NCBI GenBank assembly: GCA_964517795.1
Contig: CAZFDE010000019.1
Coordinates: 1 to 37,993 of the forward strand
Direction of reading: 5' to 3'
Origin: CAZFDE01 sp964517795
GTDB taxonomy: Bacteria; Planctomycetota; Phycisphaerae; Sedimentisphaerales; Anaerobacaceae
Length of the DNA: 37,993 nucleotides
Shown here: positions 7,721-16,008 of the stretch, one piece after another
How positions within the stretch are numbered: position 1 is the first letter of the stretch
How the letters are laid out: each line of letters opens with the position of its first letter
Position numbers and translations under genes: made by a program
Notes under the pieces: model-generated
The model's input: the letters and a program-made list of their open reading frames with translations, nothing else
The model's database searches: none
Told to the model about the DNA's origin: nothing

Positions 7721-9139
7721 TTATTCGGTCCCGTTGTCGATAACGGCTTTAGCGATGGCATTGATGGCCGGTCGCGTTTTGCCGTTTGCACCGTTAACCA
7801 GGATCGAAAAAACATAATCGCCGGATTCGGCACTGCAGATACCGGAAAACGATTTAACACCGTTGAGATACCCGGTTTTGCCGAAAATACGGCCCTGATA
7901 TTTTTCCTCGTTAAAATATTTGTCGATCGTTCCGTCGATCCCGCCGGCAGCCAGGGACGCTTTGTAATACGCCCAGTCCGGACTTTGATACAAATCCAGC
8001 AATACTTTTGTAATTGCATTGGCACTGAGCCGATTCTCGCGGCTCAGTCCGCTGGCATCGTCGATCTTGAATTCGACCGTGGGCACACCCAAATCGAGCA
8101 GATACTGGCTCAACAGTGCCGCGCCTTGGGGCCAGTTGCCATTCTTGCGGCTGATATTGCTTTGGGCCGAGATCATTTTCAGCAATGATTCGGCCGCCAG
8201 ACCCAGGCTGTCTTTGTTGCAGCGATTGAGCACCTCGGGAAGGGGTGTTTTGAATTCGCGAAGGATATGCATGTTTGCACGGGTCGCGCATGCTTTCTCC
8301 AGCAGTTGCCCTTTACATGAGATGCCGGCTTTTGCCAGTCGTTCGGCGAGCAGGAATCCGAAAAACGCTGCCGGTCGTTCGACCGCCACCGGAAACGGGC
8401 CCTGTTGGCGATGGCACTTGCCCTTGACGACCCATTCATTGATCTTGCCGGGCTGGCGATATGCACCGACCGCGCCGCTGCCGCTGCTTAGCGGTTTAAC
8501 CTGATTGGTGATCTTGATAAAAGCCGTTTTCGGCTCGATCTCGATGTTTATCTGACCGTTGTTATTTCGGACGGTCATATCGACGCAGTTGGTGTTATAA
8601 TTCAGGCCGGAAACCTCGCAGGCGTACCAGCGATTGAGCTGATCGGGGGGCCAGCTAAGGTGGGACCGCTGGTCGTCAAAAATCGTCGAATCGACAATGA
8701 TATCGTTGATCTCACGAACCGTTTGGCCGCGAAGGGCCGCGATAATCTCATCGAAGATCCACCCCGCTAATCGCTGATGACGGATGTCGGTTACTCTATC
8801 GCCCAGCAGCGGATCGCCGCCGCCGATGATGATAAGATTATTGTCCTTGAGGCCGACTACCGTTTTGAACTCGAAATCCGGGCCAAGGTGTTTCATGGCT
8901 GCGGCGGTGACGATCAGCTTCATATTCGATGCCGGCACCATGGCAACATCGCTGTTGAGCTGGTAAACGGGGGTTCCGTTTTCCGCACGAACGATATCAA
9001 TGGCATAATCGCACTTTTTCTGGTGCGGCTGATTGATAATTTTTAAAATTTCTGTGCTCAGCTCGCCGCCGCCGCAAAGGGCCGCCTGCAGCGAGATAAG
9101 TAATGCCGCAACAAGGATTTTGAAATTTTTCATGGTCAT
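7721..9139 (-). CDS. dacB: D-alanyl-D-alanine carboxypeptidase/endopeptidase, PBP4 type
   Basis: This periplasmic penicillin-binding protein (472 residues; E. coli DacB has 477) trims or cuts peptidoglycan peptide stems. The three serine-peptidase motifs are visible: SNMK (S71, K74) in VPASNMKLIV, the LSRENRLSA box for SxN, and GKTG in RIFGKTGYLNG. The signal peptide is MTMKNFKILVAALLISLQAA. The frame is open back to a TTG at 9148, but ATG 9139 or 9133 is more likely; no strong ribosome-binding site decides between them. It is the first gene of a two-gene minus-strand unit with the GH20 enzyme. The candidate small RNA gene lies just upstream on the opposite strand, and its promoter begins about 110 bases from this start. 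Confidence 0.88.
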   Translation of the reverse strand: MTMKNFKILVAALLISLQAALCGGGELSTEILKIINQPHQKKCDYAIDIVRAENGTPVYQLNSDVAMVPASNMKLIVTAAAMKHLGPDFEFKTVVGLKDNNLIIIGGGDPLLGDRVTDIRHQRLAGWIFDEIIAALRGQTVREINDIIVDSTIFDDQRSHLSWPPDQLNRWYACEVSGLNYNTNCVDMTVRNNNGQINIEIEPKTAFIKITNQVKPLSSGSGAVGAYRQPGKINEWVVKGKCHRQQGPFPVAVERPAAFFGFLLAERLAKAGISCKGQLLEKACATRANMHILREFKTPLPEVLNRCNKDSLGLAAESLLKMISAQSNISRKNGNWPQGAALLSQYLLDLGVPTVEFKIDDASGLSRENRLSANAITKVLLDLYQSPDWAYYKASLAAGGIDGTIDKYFNEEKYQGRIFGKTGYLNGVKSFSGICSAESGDYVFSILVNGANGKTRPAINAIAKAVIDNGTE

Positions 9140-9248
9140 GGAAAACAATTTTTACCAAAATTCGCCGTGATTTGCAAGCACCTACAACTCATTGTAATAA
9201 AAAGACTTATAAAATTTTTAGTCAGTGACATCAATTTTTATTGTCCGG

Positions 9249-9277
9249 TTGACAACCCAGCCGATGAAATCTATAGT
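9249..9277 (+). promoter_or_regulatory. Near-consensus sigma70 promoter for a small RNA
   Basis: A perfect TTGACA (9249-9254), an ideal 17-base spacer and TATAGT (9272-9277, 5 of 6) make this one of the best promoters in the window. The start point would be near 9284. No start codon with a ribosome-binding site follows before the terminator at 9426-9456. Confidence 0.75.
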
Positions 9278-9283
9278 GCTGGC

Positions 9284-9456
9284 CAAGGTAGCTCTCAAAC
9301 TGACCGTATTAAAAACGGTCAGTTTGAGCGTGTTTCGAGGTTCGGTGCTCGGCCCTCGTGGTCGAAGTTGCTTTTAGCAGCGATTAATTTGACATTAGGC
9401 GGCTCATTTTAATAGCCGTGGCAAGCTCCCGCGGATTACACCGCGGGAGTTTTTTT
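9284..9456 (+). ncRNA. Candidate structured small RNA of about 172 nt
   Basis: Between the promoter and the strong terminator the sequence folds into a series of hairpins. There is a perfect 14-bp stem 9294-9307/9315-9328 with loop ATTAAAA, then CGAGG 9336-9340 with CCTCG 9354-9358, a small TTGCT/AGCAG stem near 9370, CGGCT/AGCCG before 9420, and finally the terminator stem. It does not look like tmRNA, RNase P RNA or SRP RNA, because their signature motifs are absent. A 6S-like RNA cannot be ruled out by eye, but the single long bulged rod typical of 6S is not obvious. The one reading frame that crosses it (9167-9412) starts upstream of the promoter and has no ribosome-binding site. The transcript runs divergently from dacB. 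Confidence 0.65.
9426..9456 (+). terminator. Rho-independent terminator of the small RNA
   Basis: CTCCCGCGG (9426-9434) and CCGCGGGAG (9441-9449) form a perfect 9-bp GC-rich stem with loop ATTACA, followed by seven T. The T-run is on the plus strand only, so it serves a plus-strand transcript and not the minus-strand operon that ends nearby at 9472. Confidence 0.9.
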
Positions 9457-9471
9457 ATAACCATTTTTCTG

Positions 9472-11121
9472 TTAATCGGTTACGCGCCATAAAGGGGCAT
9501 TGAGTTCCGGAATCTGCCAGGTGCTCCGGCAATTATGACAATGATATCCCTGCGGCCGCCGAAGTTTACCGCAGTTCGGACAAGTAACCATCGCCTCTTT
9601 CGGCCTGCAGATACAATAAGTGATATACCCCGCCAAGCCGAAGGCGAAGACGATCACCATCCACCAACGCCGCTGATCACCGGTCAAGCCGATGTTCTTC
9701 GCATGGCCGCAGACTCGCCAGGTCAAAATACCGCTCACCAGCAGTGCCGGCAAAATCATGATGATCATGGCTAAAAACTTCGCGATGTATTTATCGCCGA
9801 TCTCACGACCGAACATGGCAATAAAAGAGTTCGGCATGATAAAGATAGCCGTATGCCCCTTAACCGCATCGAAATGCTTCGCCCCAAAAAACGAAATCAG
9901 ATTCAGCAGCGGCCCCTGAAGATTCTCTGTAACGTATTTAATAATACTCAGGCTTACCGATCCCGGCGCACCGTAATAGATCAGTTCGCTGGATGATGTG
10001 GTGGGACGATTGAAAAAGGCGGCCTGCTGTTCATTATCTGTCGCTTCGGATTTGACGATTTGGCCGTTGGGATCGAATATCTCCATTTTCATGGATGTGC
10101 CTTCTCTGGATACTGAAGCGGCAACCATTCCTAAATATTTCCCGGTTTCCTTCAACGACACCGGTATCGCTTTATAGCCCAAAAGATCATCTGGCTTAGC
10201 TTCGGCGGTAGTATATAAGGATCGGGGTGTCGGCAGTCGTCCCACCCCTTGTTTGACCTCGAGCATTTCCATATCCAGCAGATCGATCCGCCCGCTTTCA
10301 TCGAGAATCAAACTGTATCGACCGGACAGATCAGTCGCAATATCAACCACAGGGAAATAATATGTACCCTGGCTGGACCGATAAGGATGTGTTTTTTCCT
10401 GCTCGGTCATCTCCTCCCATTCTTTCTCAATCAATGGCGAGCTGAAATCCAAATGAATAAGATTGTACGGCGTTGTGATCACCCCGATTTGAATGGGGCT
10501 GAATGCCTTGTCCTTTAAAAACTGCGGCCCCTTTTCTATCCGTTCAATCTGATGATCACGATTGAGTTGAATGCCAAAAAATTGCTTGAGTTTTTTATCA
10601 TAAACCACTCTTGTCATCTTGTCTGGCTGTAATACAGTAATCATGAGGATATCATTAAAACGACCCAGTGATGTATCCGGTTTTTCAGAAAATCCTTCCG
10701 GACCAATGTAAACATGGACTAATTCGTCCCGATTGTTGCGTGATACAACATGGTTGCCTTCGATTAACCCTTTTTCCTTGTCGAAATACCATTTGCTGGT
10801 AGAAGGGACGCTGATATCTGAATGACGATATTCTAATTTTCTAAAATACTGAGCGATTCCTAAACGATTCTCCAGAATTTCCGCTGACATTCGAGCATTT
10901 ATATATGAAGCATGTTCCCGTTCCCATATTTCTCTTGTCTCATAACGTGGAGGAATAATTCCTGTTGGAGAAATATGGCAAGAATAACCATTCTTATCTA
11001 ATTGAGCAAACAGAATCGTTTCGGCTATAAATTTCACCCAGAAAAACACCGTTGACATCAACACCAGGACAACAAAGGCGACACACACGCTTTTTATCAG
11101 ATTTTTCTTACTGTTCATCAT
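9472..11121 (-). CDS. Large membrane protein with C-terminal zinc ribbon, ABC-operon partner
   Basis: I do not recognise a family for this 549-residue protein. One transmembrane helix lies near the N-terminus (about residues 10-35) and is followed by about 400 extracytoplasmic residues. Two helices near the C-terminus come next (IAKFLAMIIMILPALLVSGI and RWWMVIVFAFGLAGYITYCI). The protein ends in a short cytoplasmic zinc ribbon, CPNC...CHNC. The start is well supported by AAGGTGAGTT before ATG. It is the last of four genes in a GntR-ATPase-permease-membrane protein set and starts 10 bases from the end of the permease gene, so it is probably an accessory subunit or sensor for that transporter. 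The role is inferred from context only. Confidence 0.75.
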   Translation of the reverse strand: MMNSKKNLIKSVCVAFVVLVLMSTVFFWVKFIAETILFAQLDKNGYSCHISPTGIIPPRYETREIWEREHASYINARMSAEILENRLGIAQYFRKLEYRHSDISVPSTSKWYFDKEKGLIEGNHVVSRNNRDELVHVYIGPEGFSEKPDTSLGRFNDILMITVLQPDKMTRVVYDKKLKQFFGIQLNRDHQIERIEKGPQFLKDKAFSPIQIGVITTPYNLIHLDFSSPLIEKEWEEMTEQEKTHPYRSSQGTYYFPVVDIATDLSGRYSLILDESGRIDLLDMEMLEVKQGVGRLPTPRSLYTTAEAKPDDLLGYKAIPVSLKETGKYLGMVAASVSREGTSMKMEIFDPNGQIVKSEATDNEQQAAFFNRPTTSSSELIYYGAPGSVSLSIIKYVTENLQGPLLNLISFFGAKHFDAVKGHTAIFIMPNSFIAMFGREIGDKYIAKFLAMIIMILPALLVSGILTWRVCGHAKNIGLTGDQRRWWMVIVFAFGLAGYITYCICRPKEAMVTCPNCGKLRRPQGYHCHNCRSTWQIPELNAPLWRVTD

Positions 11122-11131
11122 AACTCACCTT

Positions 11132-11776
11132 CTATAATGATGCTGTTTTATACTGCGACCACGCATACCACACAGCACATCCAATAAACACGATCAAAAT
11201 CCCCGAAACCGGCCAGCCAAAGCCCTTAACCAGCACGAGTGTCAACATGATACTCAGTATTAAAAATGCGGCCAGCGTCGGTCGAAGCTTATTGTCCGTC
11301 CAGCCGGTGATCAAGCCAAGTCCGTAACCGCCCAGGCAAAATAGAAATACCGTCCAGACGATCTGATTGTATGATGCGATAAAGTCAGAATATGCCGGCG
11401 CCTTGAGAGGCAGCAAAATAACTGATGTAACAACCAACGGCACAAATAGGATTAAAACCGAAATCAGGCCGGCAATAATACGCGACAGATAAATCTGTTT
11501 TCGCGATACGGCTAATGTGGCTAGCATAGCGGATACTCGGCGCTGCTTGTCGAAATACATCTGGCTGGCTGCCAAGGCGGCAAAAATAAACGTGCTGAAG
11601 ACTAAAAAAAGCGGGTTGATAATAAAGATGATCCGCAGAAAACTGTCCTGCCCGCGGTTGGCGCCGCCATAAAGAAACGATGTGAACAGCATAATCAGCA
11701 ACATGATTTCCACAATAATCACTGCCATAAAATACAATAGATTATCTCGAATTTCGCGTTTAATCAGCGTAAACAT
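11132..11776 (-). CDS. ABC-2 type permease subunit
   Basis: This is a 214-residue integral membrane protein with about six hydrophobic helices (for example LYFMAVIIVEIMLLIMLFTS and LFLVFSTFIFAALAAS). A cytoplasmic loop, QMYFDKQRRVSAMLATLAVS, is of the kind seen in ABC-2 permeases, where it contacts the ATPase. The short form without a large external domain fits YtrC/YtrD-like subunits. The gene overlaps the end of the ATPase gene by 17 bases, so the two are translationally linked. The transported substrate is not evident. Confidence 0.8.
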   Translation of the reverse strand: MFTLIKREIRDNLLYFMAVIIVEIMLLIMLFTSFLYGGANRGQDSFLRIIFIINPLFLVFSTFIFAALAASQMYFDKQRRVSAMLATLAVSRKQIYLSRIIAGLISVLILFVPLVVTSVILLPLKAPAYSDFIASYNQIVWTVFLFCLGGYGLGLITGWTDNKLRPTLAAFLILSIMLTLVLVKGFGWPVSGILIVFIGCAVWYAWSQYKTASL

Positions 11777-12695
11777 AATCCTGTTCCTTTACATCAACTT
11801 GATCATTTCGTATGGTCGGTTTCGTGCATTCGATAAAGATATCTTCGAGGCTCATGGGAATTTCGGTGCAGCTTTCGGGCCCGAAGGTGTTGAGAATTGC
11901 CTGTTTCTGCGGATTATAATTAGCGACCGTAATGACCATCTCGCGGCCGCTATTTTTTTGCTGGATAATATCGGTCATATGCAAATCATCCGGGGCTTTT
12001 TCGGGGAAGATCAGCCGAAGCTTGCGAATTTTGGTCTTGAGCTGTTCCAACGAACAATCGACGACGAGCTTACTGGCAGTGATTATACCGATCCGGTCTG
12101 CGATTCGCTCGACATCGCTGAGGATATGCGAACTAAAGAGGATCGTGCGGCCGTCTTTGCTCAATAAATCGATTGCCAGTTCGAGAAATTGTCTGCGGGC
12201 TACGGTATCCAGCCCCAATGTCGGGTCATCCAGAATTAATAATTCCGGTTCGATTGACATCGCCAGTGCCAGGTTCAACTGCGCCCTCATGCCGGTGGAA
12301 AGCTGCTTGACCTTGCGGTCCATCGGCAGACGAAACATCTTTATCAAATCCTGAAAAAATGTTTCGTTCCACTGCAGCGACAGTTCCTTGTACAACTGCA
12401 CCAACCGCCCGACACGATAATTCTGGATCAGGTTATGCCCTTCGGCCACATACCCGATCCGCCCGTGCTGCTTGGCCGAAAGCTGCATCGAGTCAGTGCC
12501 GAAAATACGCGTCTGCCCTCGCGTCGGCTGCTCCAGGCCAAGCAGAATTCGAATCGTTGTCGTCTTTCCACTGCCGTTTCGCCCCAGCAGGCCGTAAATG
12601 CAGCCTTTGGGAATTTGCAGGTCAATCCCGTCGAGCACACACCGCCCATCGTAAAATTTGACCAGATGATCGAGCTGGATCACCGTGTTACTCAT
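11760..12695 (-). CDS. ABC transporter ATP-binding protein (YtrB-like)
   Basis: This 311-residue ATPase has Walker A GLLGRNGSGKTTT, signature LSTGMRAQLNLALAMS, Walker B LLILDDPTLGLD and the switch His in LFSSHIL. Two details differ from the usual: the signature is LSTGM rather than LSGGQ, and the catalytic Glu after Walker B is Asp (DDP in place of DEP). The frame is open to 12824, but the real start is ATG 12695. That ATG overlaps the stop of the GntR gene by 8 bases (GATGAGTAA) and is preceded by AAAAAGG; the upstream extension is only the GntR gene read in another frame. The C-terminal 80 residues form the extra domain common in ABC-2 exporters of this type. Confidence 0.9.
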   Translation of the reverse strand: MSNTVIQLDHLVKFYDGRCVLDGIDLQIPKGCIYGLLGRNGSGKTTTIRILLGLEQPTRGQTRIFGTDSMQLSAKQHGRIGYVAEGHNLIQNYRVGRLVQLYKELSLQWNETFFQDLIKMFRLPMDRKVKQLSTGMRAQLNLALAMSIEPELLILDDPTLGLDTVARRQFLELAIDLLSKDGRTILFSSHILSDVERIADRIGIITASKLVVDCSLEQLKTKIRKLRLIFPEKAPDDLHMTDIIQQKNSGREMVITVANYNPQKQAILNTFGPESCTEIPMSLEDIFIECTKPTIRNDQVDVKEQDYVYAD

Positions 12696-13095
12696 CCTTT
12701 TTCTCCTTCTGCTTTTCGAAATGAAAACGTTCGAGAATTTCGTTAAAAATTTTTGCCACCGCCGCCTTTTCGATCTGCATGTGAAACGCATCCACGACCG
12801 CCCGCTCGATCTGGTCGCAAACAATCTTGTGCTTGACGGCGTCGTTCAGGCCGCTGTCGAGGTTGGCGATAAACGCCCCCTGGCCGGGTTTGGTCGTGAT
12901 GATGCCCTCCGATTCCAGAATCCGAAAGGCCTTGGCGATAGTGTTGGGATTGATCGCAAGCTGCTCGGCCAGTTGACGCACGGTCGTCAGCTTTTCGCCC
13001 TTTTTAAGCCGCCCCATCGCGATGTCGCGTTTGACCTGATCGACGATCTGCTGGTATATGGCACGGTCCGAACTATGATTTAATTGAAACTGCAT
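12688..13095 (-). CDS. GntR-family transcriptional regulator, YtrA subfamily
   Basis: This 135-residue regulator has an N-terminal winged helix (AIYQQIVDQVKRDIAMGRLK, then KLTTVRQLAEQLAINPNTIA with the recognition helix, and a GIITTKPGQGAFIA wing) and only a short helical C-terminus. That layout is typical of the YtrA subfamily, which controls ABC transporter operons. I choose ATG 13095, preceded by AAGGATTGCA; the longer frame to 13227 would run through the promoter and operator. It is the first gene of the transporter operon and probably represses it by binding the palindrome at 13113-13131. The inducer is unknown; cell-envelope antibiotics are the known trigger for the B. subtilis relative. 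Confidence 0.9.
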   Translation of the reverse strand: MQFQLNHSSDRAIYQQIVDQVKRDIAMGRLKKGEKLTTVRQLAEQLAINPNTIAKAFRILESEGIITTKPGQGAFIANLDSGLNDAVKHKIVCDQIERAVVDAFHMQIEKAAVAKIFNEILERFHFEKQKEKKDE

Positions 13096-13112
13096 TGCAA
13101 TCCTTATTATTT

Positions 13113-13131
13113 GTACTATATCATATAGTAC
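13113..13131. promoter_or_regulatory. Palindromic operator of the GntR/YtrA regulator
   Basis: GTACTATAT-C-ATATAGTAC is a perfect inverted repeat with 9-bp arms, centred at 13122, 18 bases upstream of the regulator's start. On the minus strand it lies just downstream of a perfect -35 TTGACA (13152-13147) and covers the expected -10 region, so bound protein would block transcription. Autoregulation through such a site is established for YtrA-type regulators. Confidence 0.8.
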
Positions 13132-13146
13132 ATATATATCGCTGTC

Positions 13147-13152
13147 TGTCAA
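13147..13152 (-). promoter_or_regulatory. -35 element of the transporter operon
   Basis: The minus strand reads TTGACA here, 16-19 bases from TA-rich candidates (TACTAT, TATATG) inside the operator. The exact -10 cannot be fixed by eye. Confidence 0.5.
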
Positions 13153-13350
13153 CAGAAAAATAAAAAAATTCTTGAAATTTTTTATATAAGCTCTAAGCCT
13201 CCTTATGTTTACCTGCCAAAATGGCACTTTCTCATGGCATCAATCTTTTTATAAACCCATAAATATAGGTGACTTATAATACATATCCTCTTAAGGCATG
13301 TGGTTTGCACATATAAAGTGTGTATAGATTTTAAATAAAAGGATAATCTG

Positions 13351-15942
13351 ATGAAATTCGATAAATTCACATTAAAAGCCCAGGAGGCGTTGGCAACCGC
13401 TCAGCAGACGGCCATGGCCAGCTCGCATACGATCCTCAATCCGCTGCACCTGCTGCACGCCATTCTCGAAGATGAAAACGGGATCGGTCCCATGATCCTC
13501 AGCAAGATCGGCTCCAAACCGACCCGCATCAAAGAGATGACCGAATCCGAGCTCAACCGTCTGCCGCAAGGTAAATCCGAGGGCCAGATGATCATGCCCG
13601 ACCAGGCCATGAGCCAGATCGTCCTCGACGCCCAGAACCGCGCCGACAAGATGGGCGATGAGTATCTCAGCGTCGAACATCTGTTCATCTCGCTGGCCGC
13701 GATCAACAGCACCGCCAAAGAGATCCTTTCGGTCAATTCGATTACCCCCGAGGCCATCCAAAACGCGATTAAGGATATCCGCGGCGGCGAAAAGGTTACC
13801 GACCAGAACCCCGAAGAAAAATATAAGGCCCTCGAACGCTACGGCATTGACCTGATCGAAATGGCTCGCAAAGGTAAACTCGATCCGGTTATCGGCCGCG
13901 ATGAAGAAATTCGCCGCTGTATGCAGGTCCTCAACCGCCGCACCAAAAATAACCCCGTCCTGATCGGCGAACCCGGCGTCGGCAAAACCGCCATCGTCGA
14001 AGGCCTCGCTCAGCGGATTGTCGCCGGCGATGTCCCCTCAGGATTGAAAAATAAGCGTGTCATTGCTTTGGATATGGGGTCGCTGATCGCCGGTACCAAG
14101 TTCCGCGGCGAATTCGAAGACCGCTTCAAAGCCGTACTCAAAGAAGTCATCGCCGCCGAAGGCCAGATCATCCTGTTTATCGACGAATTGCATACCGTCG
14201 TCGGGGCCGGCAAGACCGAAGGCTCTGTCGATGCGGGCAACCTGCTCAAACCCTCGCTGGCACGCGGCGAACTGCGGTGTATCGGCGCGACGACGATCGA
14301 CGAATATCGCAAATATGTCGAAAAGGATGCGGCCCTGGAACGGCGTTTCCAACCCATTACAATCGCTCCGCCGTCTGTGGAAGAAACGATTGCGATCCTT
14401 CGCGGGCTAAAAGACCGCTACGATGCCCATCACGGGGTGCGGATCACCGATGCCGCGCTGGTAGCGGCTGCAACGCTCTCAAATCGTTATATCGCCGACC
14501 GGTGGCTGCCGGACAAGGCGATTGACCTGATCGACGAGGCCGCCTCGAAGCTGCGGATCGAAAACGATTCGATGCCCGCCGAACTTGACAGCCTGCGTCG
14601 AAAGATCATGCAGTTGCAGATCGAACGTGAAGCGCTCAAAAAGGAAAACGACACGGCCAGCAAAGACCGACTCGGTCGCGCTGAAAAGCAGCTCGCCGAA
14701 CTGCAGGCCAAAAACGATGAGCTGACCGCCAAATGGGAAAACGAAAAACGCGGCATCGACAGCATCAAAGAGATTAAACAGCAGATCGAGGATGCCAAAA
14801 ATCAGCTCGAAGATGCCCAGCGCAGAGGCGAACTGGAAACCGCCGCCCGGCTCAAGTACGGCACCATCGCCGAGTTGCAGAAACAGCTCGACCAGAAAGA
14901 AGAAGAACTCTCCGAATCGCACTTGTCCATGGTCCACAACGAAGTCACCGACGAGCACGTCGCTCAGGTCGTCTCAAAATGGACGAATATCCCCGTTGCC
15001 AAACTGCTCCGAGGCGAACGCGAAAAGCTCGTACACATGGAACAAGCCATCGCCAATCGCGTCGTCGGCCAGCAGCAGGCGGTCACGGCCGTCTGCGATG
15101 CCGTGCGCCGCAATCGGGCGGGCCTCGGTGACCCGAACCGTCCCATCGGCACGCTCTTGTTCCTCGGCCCCACCGGCGTCGGCAAGACCGAACTGTCACG
15201 CGCACTGGCAGAATTCATGTTCAACGACGAAAACGCCATGGTGCGTATCGATATGAGCGAATTCATGGAACAGCACAGCGTCGCGCGACTGATCGGCGCT
15301 CCGCCCGGCTACGTCGGGTATGAGGAAGGCGGCCGACTCACCGAGGCCGTACGCCGCCGGCCGTATTCAGTCATCCTGCTCGACGAGATTGAAAAGGCTC
15401 ATCGCGATGTTTTCAACGTCCTCCTGCAGGTCTTCGATGACGGCCGGCTCACCGACGGCAAGGGTCGAACGGTCGATTTCAAGAATACCGTGATCATCAT
15501 GACCAGCAACATCGCCAGCCAGCAGATCCAGCAGTTAACCGAGGAATCCGGCGCCGACTGGGAGATCGAGGCCCACGTTAAGGACGCCCTCAAGCAGGTC
15601 TTTAAGCCCGAATTTCTCAACCGCGTTGATGAGATCATCGTCTTCCATATGCTCACTAAAGACCATCTGCGGCAGATCGTCGATATCCAGCTCGGTTATC
15701 TCGATCGGCGAATGGCAAACCGCCGAATCACGCTCGAATTCACCGATGCGGCCAAAGAACTGATCATGGAAGAGGGGCACGATCCGGCCTATGGCGCAAG
15801 ACCGCTAAAACGCACCATCCAGCAGCAGATCGAGAACCCCCTGGCAAAACAGTTATTGGAAGGAAAATTCGATGAAGGCGACACCATCAAAATCGACGCC
15901 GAACAACACCGATTTACGTTTGTGAAGATTGAGAACTTCTAA
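13351..15942 (+). CDS. clpB: ATP-dependent disaggregase ClpB
   Basis: This is an 863-residue cytoplasmic hexameric AAA+ chaperone that works with DnaK to pull apart protein aggregates. In order it has the double Clp N-domain (1-145), AAA1 with Walker A GEPGVGKT (206-213) and Walker B ILFIDELHT, the long coiled-coil middle domain (about 400-530, rich in E, K, Q and L), AAA2 with Walker A GPTGVGKT (606-613) and ILLDEIEKA, and the C-terminal D2-small domain ending in HRFTFVKIENF. Length and order match E. coli ClpB (857 residues). AAAAGGATAATCTG precedes the ATG. Upstream I find a -10-like TATAAT (13275-13280) but neither a CIRCE element nor a clear heat-shock sigma promoter, so its heat control is not evident. 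Confidence 0.97.
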   Translation: MKFDKFTLKAQEALATAQQTAMASSHTILNPLHLLHAILEDENGIGPMILSKIGSKPTRIKEMTESELNRLPQGKSEGQMIMPDQAMSQIVLDAQNRADKMGDEYLSVEHLFISLAAINSTAKEILSVNSITPEAIQNAIKDIRGGEKVTDQNPEEKYKALERYGIDLIEMARKGKLDPVIGRDEEIRRCMQVLNRRTKNNPVLIGEPGVGKTAIVEGLAQRIVAGDVPSGLKNKRVIALDMGSLIAGTKFRGEFEDRFKAVLKEVIAAEGQIILFIDELHTVVGAGKTEGSVDAGNLLKPSLARGELRCIGATTIDEYRKYVEKDAALERRFQPITIAPPSVEETIAILRGLKDRYDAHHGVRITDAALVAAATLSNRYIADRWLPDKAIDLIDEAASKLRIENDSMPAELDSLRRKIMQLQIEREALKKENDTASKDRLGRAEKQLAELQAKNDELTAKWENEKRGIDSIKEIKQQIEDAKNQLEDAQRRGELETAARLKYGTIAELQKQLDQKEEELSESHLSMVHNEVTDEHVAQVVSKWTNIPVAKLLRGEREKLVHMEQAIANRVVGQQQAVTAVCDAVRRNRAGLGDPNRPIGTLLFLGPTGVGKTELSRALAEFMFNDENAMVRIDMSEFMEQHSVARLIGAPPGYVGYEEGGRLTEAVRRRPYSVILLDEIEKAHRDVFNVLLQVFDDGRLTDGKGRTVDFKNTVIIMTSNIASQQIQQLTEESGADWEIEAHVKDALKQVFKPEFLNRVDEIIVFHMLTKDHLRQIVDIQLGYLDRRMANRRITLEFTDAAKELIMEEGHDPAYGARPLKRTIQQQIENPLAKQLLEGKFDEGDTIKIDAEQHRFTFVKIENF

Positions 15943-16008
15943 TGCCGTGAATCACAATGGTGTAATTTTTTTGCAGGATGGACCATATATACCAAATGCC
16001 GACAGCGA

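Noticed and set aside
9167..9412. 81-codon open frame on the plus strand
   Set aside because: It starts upstream of the strong promoter, has no ribosome-binding site, and crosses perfect hairpins; the region is better explained as a small RNA gene.
12696..12824. Longer ATPase start
   Set aside because: The extra 43 residues are basic out-of-frame sequence of the GntR gene; the coupled ATG at 12695 fits the family start.
13096..13350. CIRCE element or heat-shock promoter before clpB
   Set aside because: No TTAGCACTC-N9-GAGTGCTAA dyad is present, and CCCATAAATA lacks a properly spaced CTTGAA.
14479..14958. Long minus-strand open frames inside clpB
   Set aside because: They are shadows of the GC-rich codon pattern of clpB; none has a ribosome-binding site or a recognisable domain.
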